A stretch of DNA of 64,000 nt from Kudoa neothunni (lineage: Eukaryota; Cnidaria): contig OZ199840.1 of assembly GCA_964304625.1 (NCBI GenBank), positions 9,796,001-9,860,000 of the forward strand, read 5' to 3'. The notes under the pieces are model-generated. The model had not been told where the DNA came from, ran no database searches, and saw only the letters and a list, made by a program, of their open reading frames with translations. Below, in pieces: positions 1 to 11,310 of the stretch (position 1 is its first letter; every line of letters begins with the position of its first letter). The translations under genes were made by a program, and so were the position numbers.

Positions 1-1155
1 TCGAGAATGGCTATTAAAGTATTAAAAAAACTATTATTTATTATTTTTACCAAATTTTTTGTATTTATATCCTTCAAATTCTTCGTTTGCATTTGTTGCT
101 AATTTGTGGTGTCTTTTCTGGACCAATATTTCAACAACTGGCTTTGTTGGATCAAGTGTGAGTTCTACGTCGTTACAGGGAGCGTAGCATGCTTTGTCAT
201 TCTGCTCGCATTTTGAGGTAAAAGCAGATGGTTGTGCAGGTGTAGCACTCGACCCATCCCTGATACTAAACAAGCATATTTCACTAGGAATTGGATTCGT
301 AAATTTAAGTTGGTATTTAGTTTTTTCGGTTTCAGATTTATATCTAACGTAGAATTGTGGCTTGTAAATGTCTATATTTTCTTTCATATAATAGTTTGGC
401 ATGTGGTAGTAGAAAATCGGGTAATCAGTACATCTTACTTCAAAATATGGTATTTTTACGCCGTATTCCACTGCGTCATCATCATTTCCACTTGCAGAAG
501 TCAAACAGTTTTCTCCTTGAGGCACTTCTTTATATTTTATTCCTTTATAATAAATTGGACAAGCCGCTGGTTTACAAGTTGTGGCTTGTAACCTCAGTAA
601 ATAATCGTTATGCGTAGATGCCCCTATGTTTGGATCCACCAATAATGCTAATAATTCATTAATAATGGAAAATAGACAACTATCATACGTATTGGTAGAC
701 CAAACACTTTGGCTCCACTTTTAACACCACCGTTTTTTAGGCCGTCTGCGGATGCTTCATCTTTTATATAAATATATTTTGATCTGGGTGAAAGCTTGTC
801 GTAATCATGCTTATTATCAACCCCAGCACAAGTTCGGATACACTTATTATTAACATCACTCTCCTTACCTTCACATGTGTCTATTTCTTCGTAGTTGGTA
901 CCCAATGAATTTTCTCGCATTATGTGGCACTTTTTACTGTTTTCATAATCCGTTCCTTTCAACTCGATATGAAATTTAAAATTGGCGACAGTGGCCTCAT
1001 GTATCTGATAATACACTTCTCTAGTAGGAGCAGATGCTGAAGCGTCAGCTGAGTAACATTCATTCGAAACTGAACAATAATTACTAAGTAAAAGATATAA
1101 TTAATTTACGTGAAAATATAATGAGAAAAATGTGAAGAATTATATTCGGAGCCAT
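1..1155 (-). CDS. Receptor-like Cys/FN3-module membrane protein, copy A (5' part)
   Basis: This is the 5' end of a gene that runs off the left edge. Exon 1 (1155-1110) encodes a start and hydrophobic signal peptide (MAPNIILHIFLIIFS). Exon 2 (1069-689) holds module 1, with four cysteines and the LSPRSKY strand. Exon 3 (647-51) holds the tyrosine-rich block and module 2. Exon 4 starts at base 10 and leaves the window. Introns are about 40 nt with clean GT-AG ends, and the reading frame stays open. The start was chosen because the same short signal-peptide exon followed by a short intron occurs in all six copies. The protein is a mosaic: most of exon 2 and the first half of exon 3 resemble copy F, whereas the flank and the end of exon 3 resemble copy E. 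No family name is recognised. A type I surface protein is inferred from the complete copies. Confidence 0.8.
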
Positions 1156-4017
1156 TAAAAATTAAACCAAAAAAGTTTATCCGTTATAATATCGATTCCT
1201 TTATTATACTTCGTAATTCAATTCAAAGTAGTCTATGAATACTTCCGCAAATCATTCATATCTTCTCTATTGTTAATAATCTCAGATATGGCTTTAGATA
1301 TGATTTGTGATAAACTATATGAAAATTCATTAATTTATTTTGTAAATATTGATTGTTCTTTAAATTTTTGATCTATTTTTAATATTTATGACATAATTTT
1401 ACTGCAAAGGATTATACAATTTTATCAACCATTAATTTTTTATTTTCTGCCTAGTTAAACTTTATATAAAATTTTTTATTGAATACGTGCATAAATATAA
1501 TATAATTAAACAAATTTGTGTATGATTTCCTATTTATTTTTTTGTTAGATACGATTTATCCTAAAAATAATATATCTTGTTTAATTAATTAGAAGCTAAA
1601 GATATTGTTAGGTACGATTGTCTCGTTTATTTTAATTACGTATCGTTTTGTTAACTAATCCACATTTTTGCCTATTTTTTGTTGTTACATGCATGACCTT
1701 TTCATAACTAACTAACTAACTAACGAAAGAGCAATAGCGCATCAATCATTAGAATTGTCATTTTATTATTTAATCACAAATGAATCAAGATATATATCCA
1801 CAATAATAATTCGAATTGTCAATTATATCTCGAAAATATATTTTGATAAAATTCTTATTAGTATTTAAAGAATAAATATTATTATAAATAGCTATATTTT
1901 ACATTATGTAAACAAATTTGGCAATAACTTTAAAATTCAACGAATAATGTATTTAAATAGTGTTAATAATTTTAACTTCGAATTTATCAAAAATGTTGCA
2001 ATCGTTTTTGCATATATATTAACATCATAAAGACAAACAATTTAATCAAACAAAATTAAATGTTTTTTAAATAAATTTCTTTTAAATTATAAATCTGTTT
2101 AAAAAGCTAATTAAGGTTTCGAATAATGTATTTATACGTGTTTTTATAATTAGTTAACTTATTATTTTAATTATTTTTAATAATTTTTAACACAGACGTT
2201 AACAATAAAAGTAAATGTAAAAACGTGAATTTTCTTAATTGCTCAAAGTAGCATTATAATTTCTTTTTCAATAGATCCCATTACGCTAAGTTAAAAATTC
2301 TACCTTCAGCCTCTGTACAGAAAATATATAATAAAAATTTGTATCATTATGAATATTGTCATCAATTTAAGAAAAAATATAAAAAAATAATCCAATTATT
2401 TAAAATTGAAAAATGACTTACTATATTTTTATTTTCATAAATTAAGTCATTTCTACGAGATTTCCTGTGTAATGAAGCTAAGGGATGTTCAACATTATAC
2501 AAAAATTATTTTCAGTGAATAAAATTCAGCGCAAATGTATTTATAACTAATTTTTCGTATAATAATTTATAACGAAAAATTTGAAAAAATTTCCTTAGGT
2601 CTGGTCTAGTCTAATTTAAAGATTCAAAATATTTTTGCATATAAATAATTGATATATATTTACTGTAATACTCGAAAAGTTTAATTATAATAAGTTTCAG
2701 TTTAATATTAACTTATTAATAGGGGTGAATTTGAATAATGATAAAAAATAATTTTTAAATTAAAAAACATCGAAAATATGTGAGCAATTATAATTATTTT
2801 GCCTCATTAAAAATTATAAATGTATACGGCTATGCCCAATGAGGAATTAATAATATTTTTAAAGTAGTTTTTTCTGCTGTATCTTTGGTTCCTTTATTTC
2901 TTTATTTGGCCGAAGAAGATTCGAAACAAGAAAATTAGTACGTAGTGATGATTTTTGTATATCAGACTATTTCATTATCCACATATTTTTATTAAAAATA
3001 ATGATATACCCGTAATGTTAATGCTACATTTGAACGTGGTAATAAGTTTTGCGACAATAACAATGCGAATAAATGCGTTTACCTTAAGATTTTTTAGTTT
3101 ATATTATGACCTAATGAATCATATTATGATCTTAAAAATATCATGCCGCTCGCGAGCTACGAGTTGTCTGTTTCTATCCGAAATAAACTGTGCAAATACT
3201 TAATATAACTTAATTATAAAAATTAACTGATTAAATTAGTATTATATTATTATTATCTCTATATAAGAAATTACAAATAAAAATTTATGTTAAATAAATA
3301 ATAAATCTAACGACTTTTAATACATATACCTAAATTAAATTTTTATATCAAGTGAAATACATAAACTAAGACTGTCGGTCACTAATAAATTAATATTAAA
3401 ATAGAAAAGATTAAACAATATTAATAAAACGAGTATATACTGCGATATTAATTTTACAGAAAAAATATATCAAAATTAAAATAATATTATAGTGAGATAA
3501 TAAATACTATTCTAAATATAAATTTATGCTCTAAATCCTAAATAATATCATTAGTAGTGATAATTGAGTCTGCAGTGTCTGATCAGATGATTTGATAGGG
3601 GTTATTTCAACTTCCAAAAAGCGAAAATGTATACCAACCTAAATATGTGTAATTAGAAAGTATTAGTCATTACTTATCTAATGATTTACAGCGCTATTAT
3701 TGCGACCCCAAAAACTGAGAATATAGTAATTATCAAGTATCCTAAGCAGAGCAATTTAGATAATTGTTATTATTCGACGATTACTTTTAGCAGTTAATCC
3801 CATGAGTGTTTCCGTAATAAAAACATTTCTAAAAAATATCATTATATTTTTAGAAAAATTATCAAATTTTTATTTATACAATATTAAATTAATTTTTATA
3901 TAATACAATAAATGAAATTACGAGTTAATAAATATAGAAGGAACGAATTTTTCATTTTTGATGACCATAAAATCTTCTGGGCTAATAAAAATTTTAGAAA
4001 AAAACTAATTATTGTCA
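1156..4017. other. Non-coding spacer between receptor gene A and protease gene 1
   Basis: No convincing exon was found on either strand. The stretch is very AT-rich and contains a short AACT repeat (about 1706-1724) whose copy number differs from that in the other duplicated blocks. An 82-codon frame at 2955-3203 (+) recurs at 47790-48038, but only because the whole block is duplicated. Its composition and lack of any known motif argue against a gene. The 5' regulatory region of gene A must lie in the first part, but no promoter motif stands out from the AT-rich background. Confidence 0.6.
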
Positions 4018-6131
4018 CTACATAACAAAATATGCACAACGTCCTTCTTTGTTGCAATACTGTTATATTGTTTAGTAAAGTTTTCGCAAATTAAAAGATT
4101 ACTTGATTTTTCCCACACACAACGTTGTTGCAAGAAGTAAAATTTTTGTATTCGGGCTCGCATACTCCCATTACACAAAACTAAATATAGCCGAATTCAC
4201 ATTGATTAAATTAACATCATTACTATTCCTTTAGGACATTTTATATTTCTACAATTATTTCTATTTAAGTCCGCATCAGTGCATTTGTTATTGAGACACA
4301 TCTAATAGATAAAAATTTTATTTAGAATAAATCGACAAAAAATGTTACTTTATTTTCACCACACTTATGGCCGTTTGGAATTAATCCAAAAATAGATGCA
4401 GAAACATTTTTTACATCAACTCTAATATTGGATTAAATTTTTATTAATTTTTTATTATTACACGCACGATTCATCCTCTTTCGTAGTTCTGTAACCAAAT
4501 CCGCTCCATTTAGTTTCATTGTTCGCTAAGCAGGAAAGGACGCCACAATATGATCGTCTAATAAAGTTAATTAATTATTAAATAAGAATCTTATTCTACT
4601 CAGTTCTTTCATTATATGGAGTTAGATCGTAACTGCCTCTCCTGTCCGTTAGTTCGTTACACTTTGTTTCGTGAGTAATTTTCACTATGAGTCCGGTTAA
4701 TGTTCCAAAAAAAACATCGTAACAAATGCACATACTAGAATTATGTTGGATTTTACATTGTTGGTTCGCATTTGGACATATTCCATTAGCACAATATGCC
4801 TGAAAATAATATATAAAAAAACTCTGAATTATAGTTGTCTACTAACATTGTTAGAGCGACAAGGTGTTCCATCTGGCTTGGCAACTGTCATCGGGCACTA
4901 AATAAATTTTCTTTTATATTACGTATCGCATATACATATATGCACATATGGACTATTTCCCAAACATTGTATTTCAAAATTTGCATTCATCAGCTCTACG
5001 ACACACATGATTTCTTTTAAACTAGATAATAATTATCACAGTTTATCGACAACAAAATCCATCATAACATAAATATGGTTACTTTGCAGGAAGAACAACA
5101 CTCACCTGCGGAGCACTCTGCTCCAGGTTTAAGTTTGCATGTTGTCATGTCGCAGCATTTGAATTCACCATTGTTGACACAATTAGCCTCAAACCCACAG
5201 TCGCACTCCTCGCCTGGGTCTATCATGCCGTTTCCACACACTTGTAATACAGGATGGTTGACGTTGTTCTAGGAAATATTTGATGGAATTATTTATTAAA
5301 TTACCAATCCATAACATATATTTAATCACAAGTAGAAAGTCATTTTCATGATATTTCTCAAGGTGTTTATTTATCATTTCGAAGCTCTTTTCACTAAATG
5401 CTGTTGGATATGGCAAGTTTATTGGCCTAAAACCTCAATAAATGACACAACTCATTTCATTAATATATACCATGGGCCATACACAGAACGCATAATACAT
5501 CCGTATCGTTCATCGAGACATTTGCTCTCTAAATATATTATTATTTTATGTTTATTACATCCATATTTCCTTCACTAATTTTAAAGCTTTAACTTACCTA
5601 ATTTTTCAACATGTGAGCAACCCATTAGGTGGCCTAATTCATGAGAGAATGTTCTATGATCCATTTGCCGGTCATATTGTTCACCTCGTAATATCTGTTT
5701 GCAGGGTGAGTCCATTATACAACAATTGACATTAAACCTTAACAAGGGATACACCGAATGCTGGAAGTGTATTGGGATAATATCTTGATAAGCCAACATT
5801 TGTCGTGCTTTCCCAATAATCTCGATAACTAGGTTCAAAATTTTCTACTGACTTACACCGAAACAAATTACACGAACATTAAATGATATCCACTATTGAT
5901 TGAGGATTTTTCAATGAAATTTAGAAAGTCACGGGCCATCATTACCAAGTTACGGCCCTTTTCCTCGAAAGGGGTCCAATCGAATGACTTTGCTATTATT
6001 TTTATGTTGTGCCATGCAAAAGACTATATTTTCGTTTAAAATAATTGATTATCATAAAAAGCGATAAATACCTGCATTGATCTTACTACCGTGTCTCTCA
6101 TATAGGTGGGTCTTTTATCATTAATTATAAG
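4018..6131 (-). CDS. ADAM-like reprolysin-disintegrin gene, copy 1 (one apparent frameshift)
   Basis: This is the paralogue of the gene at 48855-50965 with the same exon plan: 6131-6072, 6023-5874, 5844-5598, 5528-5471, 5426-5330, 5268-5106, about 4993-4945, 4897-4847, 4799-4600, 4557-4464, 4301-4224, 4180-4103 and 4059-4018. The zinc site [11 protein letters not shown] lies in the third exon and the CIM Met-turn in the fourth. The disintegrin signature [15 protein letters not shown] lies in the sixth. The exon near 4945-4993 has one extra T compared with copy 2, which throws that exon out of frame. This could be a real lesion or a base-calling error in an A/T run. The N-terminal prodomain exons were not identified. 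A possible extra exon lies at 6182-6251 (residues RYIKRMDKPRY, with a furin-like basic site), but its phase does not fit the next exon cleanly. Confidence 0.75.
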
Positions 6132-7114
6132 CTAGAGCATTTGATAAAAGAAAATAGACCATGTTGGTACCGTGCTCAAACCTTTATATATGTTTATATG
6201 AACGTATCGAGGTTTATCCATTCTTTTAATGTATCTAATATTTGAAGGCAACTAAAATACGTAATAATTTATATGTTCAGCCAACTATTCACTTGATATT
6301 TGTTGGTAGCATCTACAGTAAAAATTAAGTTCAAATTCAGAATTTATTAGGGAAGTAAAAAATTAAGAAACCTTTTTTAGTTATTGAAATAAGAAAAATA
6401 AAATTTATAATGTTAGATAACATTATAATACAAACGTTTTCTTATTCGTTAAAGTCTTTCTCAGTAGTTAATCCGAAAATCATGGGTTTACCTTAACTGT
6501 CCTACAATCAGATCAATATATTTTTGTGGTTTTACCGATAAAAAATATAGTGAAATGAAATTGATAATAATTCCAACATAAGCATTGTATATTATATTTA
6601 TTGCTAAAATAACTATATGAAAATATTTAATAATTTTGTTAACATTATAAAGAGTCTTTTATGGGAAACTGACAAAATAATCTTATTTATGAAATTTTTA
6701 GGAAAAGATCAAGGTATTTCTTCTGAGTATTCTTGGATATTTCAGAATTACTTAGACAAACAATAATTAGTTAGTCCTAAATTACGACTAAAATCCCCTA
6801 ATTTTGTATTATTTTGCTGATATAACTTATTCTATAATAATTGTTAATGGATGTTGTGTTTATTAGTCTTATATTTTTCGTTAGAAATGCAACTTCACAC
6901 ATTCATCACAAATTTGGTCGTGGTAATAGGATAGAGGCTATTTTAACGATAGATATTATTCGGGCGACACCTGTTTTGATTGTATTAATTTGTCACATAT
7001 AAAAGCGAAGAGATGAGCTAGAATCAATGGTTAAAATGTAGAATAATGGTTGTAATCCAAAGGAAGTGGCTATTGACAAGGATCACAATGTCCAAGTAGG
7101 TATAGTTTTGACTG
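6132..7114. other. Upstream region of protease gene 1, prodomain exons unresolved
   Basis: Apart from a possible exon at 6182-6251 on the - strand, I cannot assign coding segments here. An ADAM gene would need signal-peptide and prodomain exons in or beyond this stretch. Small exons separated by AT-rich introns may be hidden. The sequence is repeated almost exactly at about 50966-51948. Confidence 0.4.
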
Positions 7115-7314
7115 NNNNNNNNNNNNNNNNNNNNNNNNNNNNNNNNNNNNNNNNNNNNNNNNNNNNNNNNNNNNNNNNNNNNNNNNNNNNNNNNNNNNNN
7201 NNNNNNNNNNNNNNNNNNNNNNNNNNNNNNNNNNNNNNNNNNNNNNNNNNNNNNNNNNNNNNNNNNNNNNNNNNNNNNNNNNNNNNNNNNNNNNNNNNNN
7301 NNNNNNNNNNNNNN
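7115..7314. other. Assembly gap of 200 N
   Basis: There are exactly 200 unknown bases, a round number typical of a placeholder gap. Left of it is the end of duplicated block A. Right of it is a fragment of the upstream flank typical of copies B and C. The true distance and content are unknown. Confidence 0.95.
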
Positions 7315-7920
7315 ATCAATTTCTTGATGAAATTCTAGTTTTATGAAAGCTTCTAATCCTTTGTCATTTATAATAAAAACTGTCGTACATTTTTTATTAT
7401 TGGAAGTATTTACATCTGCAAGAAATTTCTATTCGTCACATATCGTTCAATATGTAAATGATATTTTTATTATTTAAATAAATCTTTCAAATTATTTATT
7501 TATAACTCATCTTTATGTTAATTAAGGAAATAATGTCTAGTCTTTATGTAAATCGATCTGCAAGCTGAATTTTGTAACTTACAGAGAATAGTATTATCAC
7601 TCATTAATTTTGTTTTGTACTATTATTGATATTATTCGTTTATCTATCAATAGTTTTCACTTCTATTATTATTAATGCTTCATATTTAAAGATAATGAAG
7701 CAACCTTATCACATTTGTCTTAATTAATTATAACTGTTGTATAGACAAGAATAATTTCTGTTGTAACTTTTATAGTCATAATGTTATATAATAAGAATAA
7801 TCCAATTAATATATCTTTCATTATCTAAAATAAAAATTATCTACAACCCCCCAAACACACAAAATATACTTCTTGAGTCTATTTAAATAATCGATTTAAT
7901 TCAAACAAATGAGGAATTTT
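7315..7920. repeat. Orphan copy of the B/C-type upstream flank
   Basis: This sequence matches about 14667-15215 (upstream of receptor gene B) closely, and the region from about 28480 (upstream of gene C) more weakly. It corresponds to DNA that starts about 450 bp upstream of a B-type start codon. No gene is present to its left because the gap intervenes. The match to the B flank breaks off where the Merlin element begins. Confidence 0.8.
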
Positions 7921-10900
7921 GGTAATGGGGGAGTGTGCAGCTCCCATTTTTCACCCCCTTGCGCATGTCTGACAATCCCGATTTTATTTTAAATCAATTA
8001 TTCACTATTTTAAACTTTTGGCCGAACAACAATTCGCTTCATAATTCACTTCTAAAAATTTTGCCAAAATTCACGTTCGGCTTCAATCGGTGCGTGTGCA
8101 TGTGAATGCGCAAGGTAGTTTTGTTCTATTTTCAATATGAATTTATCATATTACTCATGATTAAGCGTGTTTTGTCTTGCTTAAATTTAATATGAATAGT
8201 CGGAACGTCGCGGAATGTAAAAATAGCTGTTTATAGCTGCACGAAATAACTAAAATGTATTAATTTCGTCTGCCAAATTGTTCTAGCTCTCTGCTTGTGC
8301 AAAATCGTTTATCATGAAATTTATTAGTTTTATATATTATTTTTAATATTCCAAACCAATTTTAAAATAAGCTAATCCACAAATATATCACATGTATTAT
8401 TAATATTCTTTCAAAAGCATAATAACTAAGAATTAATTCACATAAACTTTTAATATTATATATGAAATCCATAAATTTGCAGTTTTTATACTGTTAGGGA
8501 AAGGAATCATCGTTCAAATATAACAATAATAATATAGAGGCTAATATAAGGGTATTTATATAGTTAGCGCCAACTGTATATTAATACACAGGTACCGACC
8601 AAGATAACGTGTGTCATTGTAACTTTGACGCCGAAGACTAACTGTTAGCCCCAACAATATACATTTTTATAAATTTTGGATAGAGTCGTTGTGAATTTAT
8701 AAAATGATTTCATTGGAACTCTCTACAAGTTTTTATTCGATATAGTTTTTCACCAAGATATTTTTTCGTAAATAAGTCGTATAAGTTAAAAAAGCATGTT
8801 TTTATTTTTATCATTTTAATTCTATATAAAAATAAAATTTTGTGATTTCATTTATAGTTTTTTAGTTTCCTACATTAGAAACATAACTCACGATAAATTA
8901 AAAATTGTAATTCATGTATTATTACGTTCTTGTGAGGTTAAAAAGCTAACACTACAATAATCAATGATTCTGTTTAAAAATAATTCAAGAATATAGAGGA
9001 GATTATAAAAACTCTATTTAAATATTATATTTATTTTCTATTTAGCATTGCGCATAGAATAAGAAGCAAATTTAAAAGAACCAAAAAATGGAATTATTAT
9101 TCAATTAATTCTAAGAGATAGGGTAGAGTGTATTTATCGAATTTAAAATAAAATCGAAAAATTCCCATTTATTGCTAAACTTCGATCACATCCATTCTTC
9201 GTGAAGATATGAATCAAGGTACGCTCTGGGGACACCACTCACCCGTCGTAATAATTTGGTCTTAAGATGGTGCCACACAACTTCCACTGTATATTTGTGG
9301 TAACCTTCTCTTGTAACATATTCCTTGGAATGGTTAATATTTTATGGGTAAATCCATACATTCCAAGGGTTTGATATGCTTCGCATTCATCAGTAAATAT
9401 CGTGGAACCAGGCTCAACTTCTTGATGTATTAATGATATCAATGCACTCTCATCCCTTCTTTGAACAACAAAAAATCTGGATTCTAATAGATTTCTTTTG
9501 CTTTCATTGTCGACGGAGCATTCGCATATCCCGACCACCCAAGGCCCTTCGATACAATTACCATAACGCTCAACAGTGTAGGAATTTTCACAGCTTTCGA
9601 TTTCGTCATTTTTCGATTCAGATAGAATATAGGTTTTCATTAGGGGCGTTTCTCAACCAACCTTATGCCAAATATCGTCTACGATTATTTTTTCGCTTCC
9701 CCCTTAGGAGACATTTGTCAATATCGATAACTTTTTTAGGGCCACCAAATTTTGAACGCAAATAAAAACGATTCAGTTGAAATCATCCCAAATTTTGAAA
9801 AAAAACCAACATGTAACCGTTTTTCCAGATAATTGGTGCCAAGCTAACTGTTCTGCTCGCTGTTCTTCGAAACTCCATACATATATTATCTCAAAATATT
9901 TCCTGAAATTGTTAAATTTTAACAATTATTCCCAAATGCGTTAGTCATTGAAAAGAACGTTGATGTCTGAGGAGAACAATGAGTTCTGCATTTTGTACTG
10001 TAGGAAAATAAAATATTTTTTACTAACAACATTACTTGGAACATACATATGAAAATCTTTCAGCTAACTTATTGTATCGTTCACTCAAAGCATTAATACT
10101 TAATCTTCGTTTAATAACTTTCAGTTTTAAAAACTATTGCATCTTCCGCAATTCCTGCATCTTGTAGGAATTCAGATAAGATTTTTGTCAATTAACAAAT
10201 TTGTTAGTTTCTCGATGCTGAGTAAAATGTTGTAACATCGGCGTTGGCTACTGATAAACACCATAACGAAGATTTGGTAAATGTCGTGTTAACTACAATG
10301 AAAAACTACTCTGAAAATGTAAAAATGTGTTATTTATGTTTGGTACAAATAAAAAATACATTAATTATTAGGGGTGTTATTAATTTAATGTAGCGCTGTA
10401 GAAAAACACACTGTTTATGATGATAACAGATAAAATGCCGCTTAGATGGATTATACATTGTTTATTATATTGCAATGTTAAATAACATATGCAAATCTGT
10501 CACAAGGGGTTCATAAAATAAATTATACATACATTCGAATGAATTTTAGGCAAAAAACAAAAATTTAAGAGAGATATCTATAAAAAGTTTTCTTCTTAGC
10601 GTGTTCCCAAAAAAATTGGCATAATCGATGTGATGCGGTTAACGCGGTAATGTTTTTCCATTAAGGTCGACAGAAAGATTAAAAATTTGTTGAAATAATG
10701 GTGGTAAAACATATTGGAAATTTAAAGCAAGGCAAAAAACACGCTTAATCATGAGTAATATGTTAAATTCATATTGAAAATAGAACCAAACTACCTTGCG
10801 AATTCACATGCACACGCACCGATTGAAGGCCGAACGTGAATTTTTAGCAAAATTTTTAGAAGTGAATTATGAAGCGAATTGTTGTTCGGACAAAAGTTTA

Positions 10901-10993
10901 AAATAGTGAATAATTGATTTAAAAATAAAATCGGGATTGTCAGACATGCGCAAGGGGGGTGAAAAATGGGAGCTGCGCATTCCTCCATTATCC
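7921..10993 (-). mobile_element. Merlin (ISXO2-like) DNA transposon with long inverted repeats
   Basis: The two ends are inverted copies of about 275 bp (7921 to about 8195, and about 10715 to 10993), with a few mismatches. The outer ends pair as TGGTAATGG against TGGATAATGG. The interior carries an ISXO2-type transposase on the - strand. The insertion interrupts the B-type flank, which stops at 7920. An 8-9 bp target duplication, usual for Merlin, is not clear. At about 3.1 kb the element is longer than typical Merlin copies, and most of the interior outside 9186-9850 has no recognisable coding. Confidence 0.8.
9186..9850 (-). pseudogene. Merlin/ISXO2-like transposase, frameshifted
   Basis: This is a DDE-type transposase that would move the surrounding element. 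In order on the - strand I see a segment with FGGPKKVIDIDKC and a basic RGKRKNNRRRY stretch (first acidic residue), then GPWVVGICEC, then PGSTIFTDECEAYQTL (second acidic residue). In another frame follow NTVEVVWHHLKTKLLRR and YLDSYLHEEWM with a stop at 9188-9186 (the N-x-x-E motif of the family). The order and spacing match ISXO2/Merlin transposases. At least two frame changes separate the pieces, so this copy is dead unless they are sequence errors. The N-terminal zinc-binding part of the family was not recognised. The longest open stretch (9640-9239) starts inside the domain, so its ATG is not the real start. Confidence 0.75.
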
Positions 10994-11049
10994 ATTATAA
11001 TTTTTGTATCGCTTAATAATATTTTTTTTTGGTTATGTTTATGCAATGA

Positions 11050-11116
11050 AAAACTTGGGGTCCAAAAGACCCCAAGTTTGTTGGAGGGTAGTCATTTTTA
11101 TATAACTTAGAGGGTT
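11050..11116. mobile_element. piggyBac-type terminal sequence (remnant)
   Basis: It contains an imperfect palindrome, GGGGTCCAAAAGACCCC, followed by GGAGGG and then GAGGG directly against TTAA, the piggyBac target site. The same design (CCCT end, inner GGGGTC/GACCCC palindrome) occurs at the ends of the elements at 23681, 34496 and 53821. No matching left end or transposase is seen nearby, so this is a relic. It lies just downstream of receptor gene B. Confidence 0.5.
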
Positions 11117-11310
11117 AAAGACGGGTTATAAGTTATAACCCAAACTTTCAACTTAAATTAAATAATTATACTTCAAATTAATTTTAATAGAAATATTGGA
11201 TGAAATAATAGTACAATATTCATTTAAATTAGTTATGAATCATGATAAATAATATTATTCATTATGTACTACAAAAAAGAATATTTGTATCATTCTTTAT
11301 TTCTTTTTTG

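Larger units (their letters stand above)
1..7114. repeat. Large duplicated block, copy A
   Basis: This block is colinear with 44833-51948, at an offset of 44832 to 44838 throughout, so the net length difference is only a few bases. It holds the 5' part of receptor-like gene A, about 2.9 kb of non-coding DNA and protease gene copy 1. Outside the first 1 kb the two blocks differ only by scattered substitutions and single-base indels. The block stops exactly at the 200-N gap. It is either a recent segmental duplication or a redundantly placed haplotype. Confidence 0.9.

Noticed and set aside
232-617. Long + strand frames over receptor exons (also 13412, 27238, 33372, 45142, 61583)
   Set aside because: They are antisense to the conserved tyrosine-rich exon, whose - strand reading has cysteine patterns, splice sites and family conservation.
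2955-3203. 82-codon + strand frame repeated at 47790-48038
   Set aside because: It is repeated only because the whole block is duplicated. It has no motif and no partner exons, and its composition matches the spacer.
5075-5272. + strand frame over the disintegrin exon (also 49911-50108)
   Set aside because: It is the antisense of the CGNG...GEECDCG exon, which is clearly coded on the - strand.
10791-10988. 65-codon - strand frame at the right end of the Merlin element
   Set aside because: It lies wholly in the terminal inverted repeat and is not conserved as a protein in the left arm.
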